Below, one piece after another: positions 48,617 to 61,288 of a DNA stretch of 64,000 bases. Position numbers and translations under genes: made by a program. The stretch comes from Hedera helix. Lineage: Eukaryota; Streptophyta; Magnoliopsida; Apiales; Araliaceae. Numbering within the stretch: the stretch's first letter is position 1; every line of letters starts with the position of its first letter. The stretch is from positions 5,756,577 through 5,820,576 of the forward strand of contig OX359270.1 in assembly GCA_947179155.2 (NCBI GenBank), read 5' to 3'. The notes beneath the pieces were generated by a model. That model worked only from the letters and a program-made list of their open reading frames with translations, was not told the DNA's origin and made no database searches.

Positions 48617-51521
48617 CCTAAAAGGAGAACAAAGCAAATGATCAACAAGTTTATATGCATGTCCAATAAATGGAATACTTAATAACACATATCTTAGACA
48701 AGGAAATCAAAATAATATAAAGCACAAGGAACCAAAAATGAAGCACTGCTCAAAAGTTAGCAAAATCACAGTTAAGGACATGAAGTATGATTTGACTCTA
48801 CTAGAAATATTCAAGTTTAAGGATGAGGCGTAAGAGATTAAAGTTCAGTTCCCATGCTTGCGTTCTCAAATAAACCAGAATGTAGTCTAAGTTCTAATCA
48901 AAATTTGAAACTCCAATGCTTTGACTAAATCATGAGCTCGAAATTTAAAATTATGCGAAAATATATTGTATTTATACAATCAATCTAGTTAAGCATATCT
49001 AGGAAAGAATTGAAAAAAGGAAATTATGTGAAGAAGTTTAATAAGCATTTAGTCTTCCCATATATGATTGCCACATCATTGTTCCAAAAGGTGTCTATAT
49101 CTCTTTTTTTCTTTTTCCTGATCTCTTCTCTCTAATAGTTTAAAGATCATTACTTCATGGTCTTCTTGAGAATTAAAAAATACCATATGGGAAAACAACG
49201 CATTTTGGTTCAAAAATCTGATGTAACTTCCTCTATATCTTTTCTTTTCAATCTTAAAGAGTAATTTCTACATCCTAGCATAAACGTAAAGACTATAATT
49301 CCTTTGTCGGACATGTTGTAACGTATCTAAATAAAGTTCGAACACAATATAAGAGTCAGTATCTAGTTTTTCTTGGATAAGACAAACTCAAATACTTATA
49401 CTCAATTTTGAGGCTAAACAAGGGCAGCGTTATGTTATTTGAGTTATCATCTTCTTAAAATCAAACATTTCAAACATGTACTGTAACTTGTGCATCAAGG
49501 TATCATGTATGCAACGTGTTTTAGCTTGGAAGTATTTAATGACTAAGCCTATAACTCTGTAACTTATACTTGGGTGTTGCCGATAAGAACTACTTAACCA
49601 TCTCATTGTTGCTTAATCCTAACAAAAGTTTACTCCTTACCAGGAAGCACATAGATGTTTTAAATTTTAATATACAATTAGTTATATTGACAGACAGTAA
49701 AAGTCTTTAAAATGGAGCAGAGAATATGTATAGAGATATATAGATGCATACATTTATATTTAAATTCTTGTAATCTCTTTATTCAATTTGCATCTGTTAG
49801 TGGTTTTCAGACACCTTATTTTGTTGTTTGTGCTCACAGTTGCCAACTAACTCAACCTCAAAGCAGAGCACTTTCACCAACAGTCTGATTTTACCAACTA
49901 CTGTTCTTTTTGTTGTGAACTATGTATTTGAAGTTCACAGAATTAATCTAGTTCAAATTTTCTTGATAGTATAAATACAACTAACCAGGAGCACAATAGT
50001 TTTGACTTGTTCCAATCTGATAAATGGAGGGTCCAATTCTAAAGAAAAAGGAAAGCAGATTTGTACTTGTATATCCAAATAATAGTAGTCGCATAACATG
50101 ACACTCTTATATCATGTACAAAATTTTACTACACACAAACACGCTGCCTTTCATTCCTGTGGTTCAGTGAACTCGTCGTAAAGGTAAGAATTTGAACTCA
50201 ATTCTTATGTACTGTTACCACATATCTAAGCTATCTCCAACAGTTTGTACTATTACTACACACACATGTCCCACATTGGAACAAGTGGGTTAATTTGATA
50301 TGTATATAAGTTCTTAAGCTAGTATCATTTATCAATTCAATAATGACCTTCTGGGTGACCCCAAGAAGATAATATATGGATTAGGTCTTGGTGCAATTTG
50401 ATTTGATTCAGACTCTGGTCAAAAACTACACGAAGGCAGGCAGGCAGCTACTAATATTATCTCACAGTGGCTAAAGAGAGAAAAAATTTGGACTATGTGA
50501 TTGTGTTCGGTCCTAACAAGTACGTCAAGTATTTAGGTGGGAGAGATTGTAATAACCAATCTCATATCAGAACATGTTGAGTGGACTAAGATGGCTCGCC
50601 CAATAAAACAACATTGGGACATTTAATTTGATTCGGACTCGGATTTAACCCGGGTTGTTACGTGAACATAATGCACTCCTTCAATTTTCACATATTGGTC
50701 TCAATTTAAATTAAGAAGTTCATTTTTTACAATATCCCTATAAGCCGATCCCTTGTTGCATGACATTAAACTCACTGATGGAATATAATATATCAACCTC
50801 GTTGTGAAGCCGTGGCAACACCAATGGCTTTCAAAAAACAAAAGTAAACTAAGATATTTTAGATAATTAAAATTGAGATAGAGCACCATGCTGTGAATCA
50901 GAAACAGAGTGAAAAGCCAGAAATACAAGAGGCTTCTAGCTCCCAGCTAATTTATTCAATAGTCAATGAATTTCAATTCCCTGTCTAAGAAAACATATTC
51001 CTTCATTTTCTCAATAAACAAATAGAAGCACTAGCAAACCAATTTAGCAATTAAAGTCCAGTAGAGTTTTCTTCATTCTGGTATTTAACTCTGAGAAGTA
51101 GAGTACAAAAAAAAAAAAATGGGCTCTAAACCAAAATTTTAGTGGGTCGTAAAGTACTAAAAAAATAGTAAACGTGGTCCGACAGTGCCCATCAATGGAG
51201 GAGCAACTCCATCAAATTATAAGAACAACAAGGCATAAAGCAAATTGAAACTAAACGAAGCACTAGCAAAGCAATTTAGCAATTAGAGTAAAAACCCAGT
51301 ATAAAAAAATTAAATAAAATGGTCTTTTAAGTCAAAATTATCATAATTTTAGTGGGTGCCAAAGTACCAAAAAAATTAGTAAACATTGTCCAACAATGCC
51401 CATTAATGGAGTTGCAATTTCATCAAATTATAAGAACAACAAGGCATAAACCGAATTGAAACTACAAGAAGAAATCATGAACTTACAAAAAAAAAAAAAA
51501 ATCAAGTATAGAATAACAAAC
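48617..51521 (-). other. Leader intron of the CNGC gene
   Basis: A minus-strand acceptor CTCCTTTTAG at about 48618 sits 17 bases before the ATG. A donor ACAG|GTTTGT at 51521-51522 can pair with it. Nothing in between is coding. 50265-50680 contains TGTCCCACATTGGAAC and a second CCAATCTCATATCAGAAC block that resemble decayed LTR ends. Confidence 0.45.
51025..51470. repeat. Tandem duplication of ~230 bp
   Basis: Two copies (about 51025-51250 and 51255-51470) share GCACTAGCAAA-CAATTTAGC, GTCC-ACA-TGCCCAT-AATGGAG and AAATTATAAGAACAACAAGG. They have diverged by many substitutions. The block lies in the CNGC leader intron. Confidence 0.8.
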
Positions 51522-51720
51522 CTGTATGAAACAAATTGTTAGCTATCACCCCCTGGCTTCTCAAACTTAAAAAGAAGGAGGTATCATAATGAAATTGTAT
51601 ATTAAAAAAAAAGACTAATTAATCAAATGGGTTCAATAGATGACAACTGAGACTCTTGGCATGAGAGAAAACGAAGATTCATAGTTTTCAGTACAGAGGA
51701 GATAGAAAGAGAAGTGTTTA
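51522..51720 (-). other. Probable non-coding leader exon of CNGC gene
   Basis: Upstream of the donor at 51521 the minus strand carries CT-rich leader-like sequence (CTTCTCTTTCTATCTCCTCT near 51700). The 5' end is unknown. The assignment rests only on the splice pairing described for the intron. Confidence 0.35.
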
Positions 51721-52671
51721 ATGGTGACTAATTTTATGGCTGAAGAATTTGGTTAACTTTGTAAAGAGGTAGAAACACTACCCTGGGAAAAGCCTTTTGC
51801 AGCTAGTTTGTATCTATGTGCGAAATTTATTTATTATAGTACATAGTTTTAAGTATTTATCGATTATGGTTAGGTAGTTAGATTACATATTGCATATAAT
51901 AATAATCTTAAATTCAAGGCTTGACAATATTTTATTCATGTTATTTGATTTTTATTTTTCTACGGAAATATAAATTGTTTGACTTGTTCTCTCCTATTCT
52001 ATTTATTAACAATTTATTATGATTTACTTAAAATGCACTTCACACAAATTCTAAAGAAAATTAAATAATTTGTGTTTCACGTTTTTTAGGGTTACTATTA
52101 TTGTCGTAGCAAAAATAATACTTATTGTTATTGTCGTAACAAATATGATACTGACTTATCAAATTAATATTTATCGACTTTTTTAAAATTATTTCAATTA
52201 TATTTAACATTTTAAGTGATCCTTGTTAGTTTGACAATGTTATTTTTTTCTATGACAATATAAAAAAAAAATTAATGAATTAATTTTTCAATAATAAATC
52301 TTAGTCCTAATGTTTTCTATGAAAACTTTAATATATAAATAAGAAACATGTCAATAATTAAGTTAAGATGAATTTTCATTTTCATTCTCATTTTTATGAC
52401 AAAGGAACTCACAATATTCACCTTTAAATAATGCATAAAAGAAATCATAATTAGGAGTATGCAATATATTTATGACAACTATGTTCAGTGATTTCATGAA
52501 ACGTCATTATTTCTGTGTGTAATATTGAACACATGTATTACTATAAATACTATAGATGATACAGTGATCGAAGATTTTATCTAAATTAATTGAATTATTT
52601 TAATTAGTTAATAAGTTATTATTAAATTAATTTGAGTTAGTTTTGAGTTCATCATTTCTATTAATATTAGT
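51721..52671. other. Intergenic, CNGC promoter side
   Basis: AT-rich, with no gene or clear element recognised. It should include the promoter of the decayed channel gene. Confidence 0.35.
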
Positions 52672-52921
52672 ATTTCATTCGTTCCATAATAAACGTCATA
52701 ATTTGATTTTAGTGGTCAAATTGATTATTTTTAATATAAATATTTATATATAATTTTTAAATCATTCAACTTGATATTAGTAGTACATTCTTTGTAGTTT
52801 TTTATGATTATAATTTTTCGGCGTATATCTTGCATTTTTTTAAATATTTATTAATTTTAAAAATTATTATTTTGACTATGAAAGTCAAACTAAAACGTTT
52901 ATTATGGGACAGATAGAGTAT
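52672..52921. mobile_element. Stowaway-like MITE
   Basis: The left end CATTCGTTCCATAATAAACG and, on the other strand, the right end CTATCTGTCCCATAATAAACG form inverted termini of the Stowaway (Tc1/mariner) consensus. Length is about 250 bp and it is non-coding. TA is present beside both ends, as expected for the 2-bp target duplication. Confidence 0.72.
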
Positions 52922-53309
52922 GTTGTATTCATAATTATATCAAACTTTTTATATTTTTTTTTGTATTATTTCAAAGATGTACATGCACATATTAAATGTA
53001 AGACCCCGAATTTTATGAAATTTATTTTTTTCTTCATATATATTTTCATGAAACAGTAAGTGGTTAAATTGATAAAGTTAAAAGTTAAGGATGTTATGTG
53101 TAAATTATATTATGTCGGACAATATTCTTTTGGTCGGGGAATATTCGTTCTGTCGGGGAATATTCGTACGACGGCGCCGTACGAACCAATCATTGGTGGA
53201 TCCCACAAAGAATAATTGTCGGATATAGAAAATGACATAAACAATTTTTAAAATGGTCAACGGTACTATTACTTTTAATTGTTAAAATATCCGGTGGTAA
53301 GAGAATAGT

Positions 53310-53400
53310 AATATACGGTATTACAAGTAACATACGGTATTGCATAGTAGCACACGGTATTGCACAGTAGCACACGGCATTGCACAGTGTTTCGTATTAT
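53310..53400 (+). repeat. Short tandem array in solo LTR
   Basis: A unit of about 20 bases (CACGGTATTGCACAGTAG) repeats roughly four times with small changes. Confidence 0.8.
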
Positions 53401-53754
53401 TAAACTGATAAAGTGGTTATCGTACAATATTTGATTTTATTGTCACATACACAATAATTCATGTTATTAAATTGATAATTGTCACAGTAGCATATGCACA
53501 GTAATTCACATTATTGAATCAATAATTATCATGACATAGTAACGTAATCTTTCTTTTGCATACTTTCTGCATTATTGTTATCTCTATTATGGTGTTATTT
53601 AAACAGTTGTATTTCATTAATTAATTGACTTGATATCTAACTCAGAAAGCCAACTACACTGTATTTATAACAATTAGTCATAATAATGAAAAGTGTGAAT
53701 TATTGTTGAATAATTGAATTGATAAAGTTATTTGTTTATAATATAAAGTTAGGT

Positions 53755-54010
53755 GATATAAAATGAATGGTATAGATTAAAGATAATATAGAATTTAAAA
53801 TGGATGGTGTAGATTAAAAGATGATCTTTAAATGAATGGTTTAGATTAAGAAAATCTTAAAAGATGAAATGAATGGTATAGATTAAAGATAATATATAAT
53901 TTGAAATGGATGATGTAAATTAAAAGATGATATTTAAATGAATGGTTTATCTTAAAAGATGAAATGAATGGTATGGATTAAACATTATCTTGAAATGAAC
54001 GGTTTGGATT
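53755..54010 (+). repeat. ~117-bp tandem repeats in solo LTR
   Basis: About two copies of a unit containing AAATGAATGGTATAGATTAA, AAATGGATGGTGTAGATTA and AAATGAATGGTTTAGATTA. Each unit is itself built of ~40-base subrepeats, so the block is a higher-order array just upstream of the TATA box. Confidence 0.8.
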
Positions 54011-54046
54011 AAAATAGGAAATCTTGGTTATGATAAGATTTTTGGC

Positions 54047-54055
54047 TATAAATAG
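54047..54055 (+). promoter_or_regulatory. TATA box of solo LTR
   Basis: TATAAATAG lies about 1.05 kb into the LTR, after the tandem arrays, as expected for the U3/R junction of a long plant LTR. It fixes the LTR's orientation as plus. Confidence 0.6.
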
Positions 54056-54322
54056 AGACCTTAACTTAAGGATTTTTCATAAACTTCCTTACTTGTTCTT
54101 TCTTTCTCTCTCTAAATACTTCTTGTGAAAGTTTTCTCTAAGTGTGCTTAAGTCATTTTGAGTATTTGTGAAGATTTATAAGTGTACGTGTACTGTTCAA
54201 GTTAATCAACCTCATTTAAATCAATATCCAGTCACGTGTTAAGGTAAAGGATTATCATTATTTGATTCTCGAAAATAATATCGTTTATTTCTTACTCATA
54301 AGACGTGCCATTTATTTCCATG

Positions 54323-54612
54323 TATTAATTTATGGGAATAACCTTACAGCGCGGATTACCGCCTGTTGGTGAATAACCTTTCGTATTCATTCCTTATTAA
54401 TCTTTGAGAATAACCTTACGGTGCAGATTATCGCCTGTTTGGTGAATGACTCTTCGTATTCAATTTTTATTAAATTGTGGGAATAACCTTACGGTGCGGA
54501 TTATCGCCTGTTGGTGAATAACCTTTCGTATTCATTCCTTATTAATCTCTGAGAATAACCTGACTACGCGGATTACCGCATGTTTGGTGAATTACTCTTT
54601 GTATTTATTTCT
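54323..54612 (+). repeat. 72-bp tandem array in solo LTR
   Basis: Four copies begin at 54323, 54395, 54468 and 54540. Each carries GAATAACCTTAC, GCGGATTA-CGCCTGTT and TTCGTATTCA blocks. A more diverged fifth copy may follow to about 54660. Confidence 0.9.
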
Positions 54613-55975
54613 TATTTGTCTCTTGTGGAAATAATTTGTTTACACGAATTATCACATGACACTTTTATTGCATATTCGTTTATAATATCATTTTCTTTCA
54701 TATTCGTAAGTGATATTATTTTCCTTTATACTCATAAGGGATACCATCTTTTTCATCTTCCATTATTCAAACTTACTATGGTAAGGGATATTAATTTCTT
54801 TCACCTTTTGTTAATCAAACCTGCTTCGGTAAGGGATATTATTTTCTTTCATACACCTAAATCGAAACTTATTATGGAACTATTGCTTCTATAATTCCTG
54901 AAAATATTATATGTTCCATAATAGTTGCACTTCATCATTTTAATTGAACCATCCTATTTACGTGAACCTTTCTATTGAACTGTAACCGTTATTCTGAACT
55001 GTGGATCTTGAATATCATTTTTAAATTTCACTCCACATCATGTTGACAATTTGGACATTATTTGAATATGTACAAAGTAAACTTCTGATACTTATTGTTT
55101 ATCCTGTTTCTTCTGTTCATCACTTATATCATTCTAATCATCCAAATTCAAGTTGTTGTGAATATCTGTGGCCGGGGGCACAGATGCGATATAATTGTTG
55201 AACAAATGATAGGTTAAAGACGATATAATAGGTTAAAGGCTATACATCTGTTCGGTGCCTTTTATGGCACGTGGTGAATGTTCTCTTTGGCCGTAGTGCA
55301 AAGATGAACTGTTGTTTGGTATGATTATGACCAAATGCTGAATCTGGTATAATCATAACCGTTGGTGTTATATTGAATGTCTTTAGCCCGTAGTGCAAAG
55401 ATGAACTGTTGATCTGCATGATTATGATCAGGAACTGTGAATTTGTATTATCTTGACTAATGGTATTTCAGATGATAAAAGTTGATGATATTTTTACTAA
55501 AAAGAGAAGCGAGTGGATACTATAGTCTGCATTATTCTTCTAATAGATTGTTCATTCCGCTGCTATTATTGATCTGAACATTGTTTAAGAATTTAACTGC
55601 AGTTTTTGATACAAACATTGTAGTCTATTGTATTCTATCAAGAACTCAACTGTTGAAGGCTAACGATAATTTACTTGTCATTATCTTAGTCATGATATTC
55701 TTTACTGGGCTATTTGAGCTCACCCTTTCTTTTGTTCCATTATTTTTCAGAAAATGAGAGAGTAGCCGGGTCTAGCAGGGGAATGGAGTGACGGTCCGAG
55801 TGATAGCTATTTTAGTCTTCACATGTTGTATATAGTGTGACAATAATTGTGAAGACTTAGTTGTGTATTATTATACACTGTATTGTTGAACGTTATTCTA
55901 TCTTGTCATAATTTTGTTGTAGTCTTTTGACGACTCAAGTTTGGACTGTATGAGCCCAGATTTGGGGGCGTCACA

Positions 55976-58537
55976 TTAAAAATATATATACAATAGTTTT
56001 GATATATATATATACATACCACTCTTCAATTTTATGTTTAATATATATTATTATCATCTATACTATACTATTTATACTCAAATTATAATATCAAATATCA
56101 TATTCTATAATTTTAAATTATATTATTAATATTAACTCATGCATTATCAGTCTAGTAACTTAAAACTCAAAGATACTCACCGTTAAATTTACTATCTCTT
56201 TGAATTCTATTTCTTTAGGGTTAATGTTCTGGTTGCACATGGATAAGTTAACTTGGTTCAATGTTTTGGATTTTTTTTCTTCATAATTTACTGTTTAGAG
56301 GAGATTCCTATTTTTTTTTTGGTATGTTTTGATGCACAGACTTAATAAATTTTAGTCTTTCTACTATTTAAATTATATAAAAAAAATCTTTTGTTTATGA
56401 AAATGGTATGCAATATTATACACGAAAACCGAATTTGATTAAATTTTATATTTGGGAATGGTATGCAATATTGTATATGAAGTACGAATTTGATTAAATT
56501 TTATATTAATACACTATAAAATATATATTTTTAAAAATTGATATTTTTACAAGATAAAGTGGGTCTCACTTGTAAAAATATCAAATTTACTCGTGAAAAT
56601 TTTAATTTATAAATAAAATTAATATTTTTACGAGCTAATTTAATATTTTTACAATATCAAATAAAATTCAGTTATAAAAATATTAAAATACGTTGAAAAA
56701 ATATCAATTCTCTATTTTTATACGGAAATAATTTAGGAAAAAAAGAGTCGGTAATGTTGGTTCCACACTTCCACACCAAAAGCAATCTACACGCGTTGTT
56801 TCTCAATTAATAATTACAACAGGCATACAAAATCTAAAAGGTCGCCTCACAGCTATGTTCCGAAAGTAAAGGCTTTCATCAATAAATAAAAATTTTCTAT
56901 TAATAATTAGACATAAATATTTTATAATTATATTTATTTATATTTTTTTAATTAATTTTTTTATTTATATTTTTACCCTCAATTAAGGATAAAAATGTAA
57001 ATAGATAAAATTATAAAATATTCATGTCTAATTATCGTATCTGCATAAAAGAACTTTAAAAAAAAAAAGAAAAAAGAATACCAATATTTAAAAAAAAACA
57101 TTATTATTTTCAAATCACATTTTACTTGAGCGACAAAACCACCGCTGGAAGATGTTAGCGCCGCGCGTGACGGATCCAAGGAGGGGCAGGAGTAGGGGTA
57201 AGTTCCCACTTCCCACCCTTATTTTTTGGAATTTTTTATAGGTAAGGTTAATATAGTAAAATAATACTCTTTTTAAAAAAAATTGGCCACTTATCAACAA
57301 TTGAATATTTTTAATATAGTCTCTCAAATTCAAATATCAATTTTTATTTTCACAAGTCCATTTGATTTTTTCAATTTTTTACAGTTAAGGTTAAATTAAA
57401 TATTATAGAATTTTATCTAATTTTGTTATTAATTATCCATGCGATTTAATTTTTATTTTTATTCATTTACGTTAATTAGTATATCTGTACATATTTTATA
57501 AATTTATAATATATATTTAAGTTTTCGACATGTGTGTTATTTAATATTGTATTTAAATTAATAAAGGCATAAATTGTGAATATATAGTTTTGTTTTAAGA
57601 TAATATTAGTGAGAGTTTGATTTGTTCATATTATTAATTTATTATTTAATTTTTTTATTATGTTGTGTATTTATATTTAATATTTTAATTCAAAATAAAT
57701 AGATATATAAATAAATATTTTTTATAATTTAGTACTATTAAACGTCAACAATTAATTTTTAATTAAATTTATTGTCTTTTAGAAATGGAGTTGAGGTATC
57801 CTTCCAATCTACGCATTACTATTAATTTGCGGATACATCCTTCCTTGTTCCTTCATACTCGCCGGGTGGGTAAATGATAATAAGGGTAAAATTGTCAAAT
57901 CAATATAAATTGTGTCGTGGCCATCTTTTTTGTCCTTTTTAAATCAATTGTTTTTTAAATGTACGAGTTATATACTCTCTTGAAAATAGTACAGGGAGAT
58001 TTTTGAATAAAATATCGTACCCAAATTAAAATAAAATCAAATCAAAGGGGTTAATAAATGTAATTTCACAACCTTTGAGACAAGTTTTGTTTTGATATTT
58101 ATTTTCTTATTTTACGTGAATAATTTTTAGAGAAAGGTATATAATATATTCAGAATTATATATATATTCGTGTGTAATTGATCTCCACAGAAGAAGTCAT
58201 CAAAGTAATGTAAAATAGCAGAGAGAAATAATACAGGGAACTAATATTTTCACATAATTTTTTTTTATATAAATATAAAATAAGTCTTATTTTTATATAA
58301 AAAAAATTATATAAAAATATTAAATATATATATATATATATATAGTGTTCTCCATAATATATTGTGGGCCACAACATATTACTCTCCCATTAAAAAAGGA
58401 TCCTTGTGGAAAATATAATACTGGTCCAAACTTTTGTCCTTCTCCAAGATTAGCGAAGAAGCCATCTAAAGACTAGAAGTTCTTTTTATAGCGTGGAGAT
58501 GCTTGTAGATAATTAATACTCCTTCCATCCTACATAT
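55976..58537. other. AT-rich intergenic DNA
   Basis: No gene recognised. Inverted AT-rich motifs with TAAAAATATCAA occur at 56520-56720 (MITE-like). A small GC-rich patch with GCGCCGCGCGTGACGGATCC at 57120-57200 is of unknown origin. Confidence 0.4.
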
Positions 58538-59192
58538 TAGGGCTAAATAATAAATTGAATATAATCAAAAAATCAATCTGATCAAACAGACAATAAATCC
58601 AACTAAAAATTATAAAATCAATGAATTGATGGCTGATAAAAAAAATCAAATTTTGGCAGGTCAAATTCGGTTTAGTTTTAAAAAAAATCGACATTAACCG
58701 AATCGGCCGAATTCTTAAAATTGTAATATAATTATATATTTTATATAGTTTACACATAAACTCAAGACAAATTAACTAATGAACAGAATGCTGATCCACT
58801 ACATTATGTAGATTACATACATTGGAGTTTGTGGAAAGTTCCTGATACACGGAATCAAATATTTTTTGCACATTTGTTGCACCAATATTGTAATTGTCCC
58901 TACAAAACAACTATGTGCCACTTTGGATTTCAAGATATGTCGTCAATTAGTGATAAACAGACTCTTTTTTTTGTTGATACTTTTAACTCATTATATTATG
59001 ATAATGTATTACAACTATACAGAGGGGTTATTGAATCCAAGACCATTATTATAACGACCAAATCGTTAATCGAATAAGCCGATAATCGACTATAGAGTAA
59101 AAATTTGGACGGTTTTAGCTTTTAACTTTTTATAACCGATTTAAATGGTCTGATTATTTTGTAGATATAAAACCGACCGTTTTGCACCCCTA
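58538..59192. mobile_element. Possible hAT-like element
   Basis: The left end TAGGGCTAAATAA and, on the other strand, the right end TAGGGGTGCAAAACGGTCGG both resemble hAT termini. The flanks CTACATAT and CTACAAAC agree at only five or six of eight positions. The interior contains CGAATCGGCCGAATTC-type inverted motifs. Not coding. Confidence 0.4.
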
Positions 59193-60423
59193 CTACAAAC
59201 AATATTCATTTATAAATTTCTAGAACAGTAAATATGTAATTTTATTTCATAACTTTTGATAGTGTCCGAAGTTCATAAGATAGAGTCCCATTATATTACT
59301 TGCACTTTTAATATGGAAGCTCCAGTAGTTTGTTTACACTTTCAAAAGCACCAGAAACTAGGGAATGCTAAACTGCTATAATTGCAGACCATAATATTTC
59401 ACAAATCTTTGAAACCACTATACAACAGATAACAATTTGGATTTCAAGTAAACCTTTTATCACTGACAACAAGAGTCAAACAAGTTGGTTGTAGTACACC
59501 CTTCTAGATGTCATGCCAGTATTAAGCTGCTAATGGGAAAACCCAAGAAAATATTTACCGTATCATATGAATCTATGACACCCATGTAAGTCACACCTAA
59601 AATCTGATGGATTCGAACCTGAATCCTAGCTTCTTAGGTTAGTTTGCATCAAATGAATCTTATGTCAAGCATGTAATTCACACCTAATATGTGCTCGGAT
59701 TCGAACTTCTTAGGTTAGTATGCCTCAAATGAATCTTACACGTCCATTTAAGTCAATTACTAACAAGTGAAATAAAAAATTCAGTACGGTCATACCAAAA
59801 GACTCGGTTTATTTATTAGTGGGGATTTTAGCATTCATCAAAAACCTTCATTAGAGGTATCTGTGTTTCAAAACCATTGTTCATGCTCACGGAAATAGTC
59901 AAAATGGTAAAATAACTACTCATAAGCCTTTGAGTGCATGAGGTCTTGGGATCCTCTGGCAAGAATGTTAAAACTCTGCTCAAATTACCAAAAGAAAAAA
60001 AAAGAAATAGTCAAAGAAATGCTAACATGAGAAATTTAAACCGTGTCTCTTTGAAATCATATCAGTCAACAGGGAAAATGGGTCTTCAAGATTTGAAAAA
60101 TAAAAGACACAATTGATATACACAGTTAACTTGAACCAAAGTTATATATCACTATATGGGATAAAAACCATGCATAACTAAGACAGTTCTACAGATGTCT
60201 AAAACAACCCTCTATTCTACATTCTATTAAGCACTTACTGTTTCCACATTTAGATCACAATTTTATCTGTTAGTTGTGATAAAGTAGAAAAAGACACCTG
60301 CTAAAATCATCTCATCCCCCCAAAATCTTTCAGCAACTTGGAATTTTCTCATTTTTTACTAAAACAAGCAAATATTTGTTCAATGTTACATAACAATAGC
60401 AAAAGAAATAGAGGTACCCGTAC

Positions 60424-61288
60424 CCGAGCACGAATGAACTCCTCAATTCGCATGTTAGAGAACCGATCCAGTAACCAAGGTCCCTGCCCTTTCTTGGACA
60501 CGAACTCGAATGTCCGGATTTTAATCTCCCTATGTAAGAAAACCTCCACCCCTCCACCATAAATCCTAACTAGTACCTTCCCAGTAGGGCTGTCAACGGG
60601 TCGGATCGGGGGTGATCCGGATCCGAATCGATAAGAAATTATCGGATTCAGATCAGACCCGATAACCGGACGGATTTCAGATATTAAGGATCGAACCCGA
60701 ATCCGATAATACTCCGATAACCCGATCCGATAATCCGATCCGATTAAGTTTAGTATTAAAATGTAATAAATGTATTCAAATGTATTCAAAAATTTTAAAA
60801 TGTATTAAAAATGTATATATATGTATTAAAAAAATTTAAAATGTATTAAAAAAATTAAAAATGTATATATATGTATTAAAAAATTTAAAAATGTATTAAA
60901 ATGTATATATATATCATATTTTAGAATATATATATTATATGTTATCGGATCGGAGTATTATCGGGTCAGATTTATATCAATCCGAATTCGATTCATTTAG
61001 TTATCGGGTAATCGGGTTTCAAAACTGGATCCAAATCCGGATAAACGGATCGGGTCCGGGTCAAGACCCGTCCCGTTGACAGCCCTACTTCCCAGATCGG
61101 TGTGTATTCGTTTGCCACTTAATCTGGTAAACCTCATTGGTCACAACACCATTTAGTGGGATCACCTGTAATGCATTTGAATCAATTATATCATCACATC
61201 CAGAACCCAAAGATTGCAGAATCTTCTTTGCCTCTGCCGGTAAACGATCCTTCTTATTCCCCTCCATTGCATTGTCCACCGAACCCAT
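60424..61288 (-). pseudogene. Choline kinase exon 1 copy, MITE-split
   Basis: Runs from ATG 61288 to the donor side at 60424. Leaving out the 503-bp MITE and one 8-bp duplication, it is 354 nt, exactly the length of exon 1 in the parent gene, with an otherwise open frame. Differences include several substitutions (for example GEGVEVFF became GGGVEVFL). With no exons 2-7 downstream and the insertion inside the kinase N-lobe region, it cannot make the enzyme. Confidence 0.92.
60585..61087. mobile_element. hAT-type MITE in duplicated exon
   Basis: A 503-bp insertion with inverted termini TAGGGCTGTCAACGGG at both ends (the right one on the minus strand), flanked by perfect 8-bp repeats CTTCCCAG (60577-60584 and 61088-61095). 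The 8-bp duplication and TAGGG start mark the hAT superfamily. The interior repeats GATCCGATAATCCGATCC-like and ATGTATTAAAA motifs and has no coding capacity. The uninterrupted site is visible in the parent exon near 30517-30524 as CTTCCTAG, differing at one base. Confidence 0.95.

Larger units (their letters stand above)
52997..55975 (+). mobile_element. Solo LTR (2,979 bp), probably Ty3/gypsy
   Basis: Starts TGTAAGACCCCGAATTTT and ends TTTGGGGGCGTCACA, the TG...CA rule with GC-rich ends typical of long gypsy LTRs. It is flanked on both sides by the 5-bp direct repeat TTAAA (52992-52996 and 55976-55980). No gag-pol, primer-binding site or second LTR is seen, so it is best read as a solo LTR left by recombination between two LTRs. 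It carries a TATA box (54047-54055) and three tandem-repeat blocks. The gypsy assignment is inference from size and ends. Confidence 0.82.

Noticed and set aside
54580..54894. 104-codon open frame in the solo LTR
   Set aside because: It lies within non-coding LTR tandem repeats and AT-rich sequence, with no family similarity.
52997..55975. A complete non-autonomous LTR element instead of a solo LTR
   Set aside because: No internal paired LTRs, primer-binding site or purine tract were found between the TG and CA ends.
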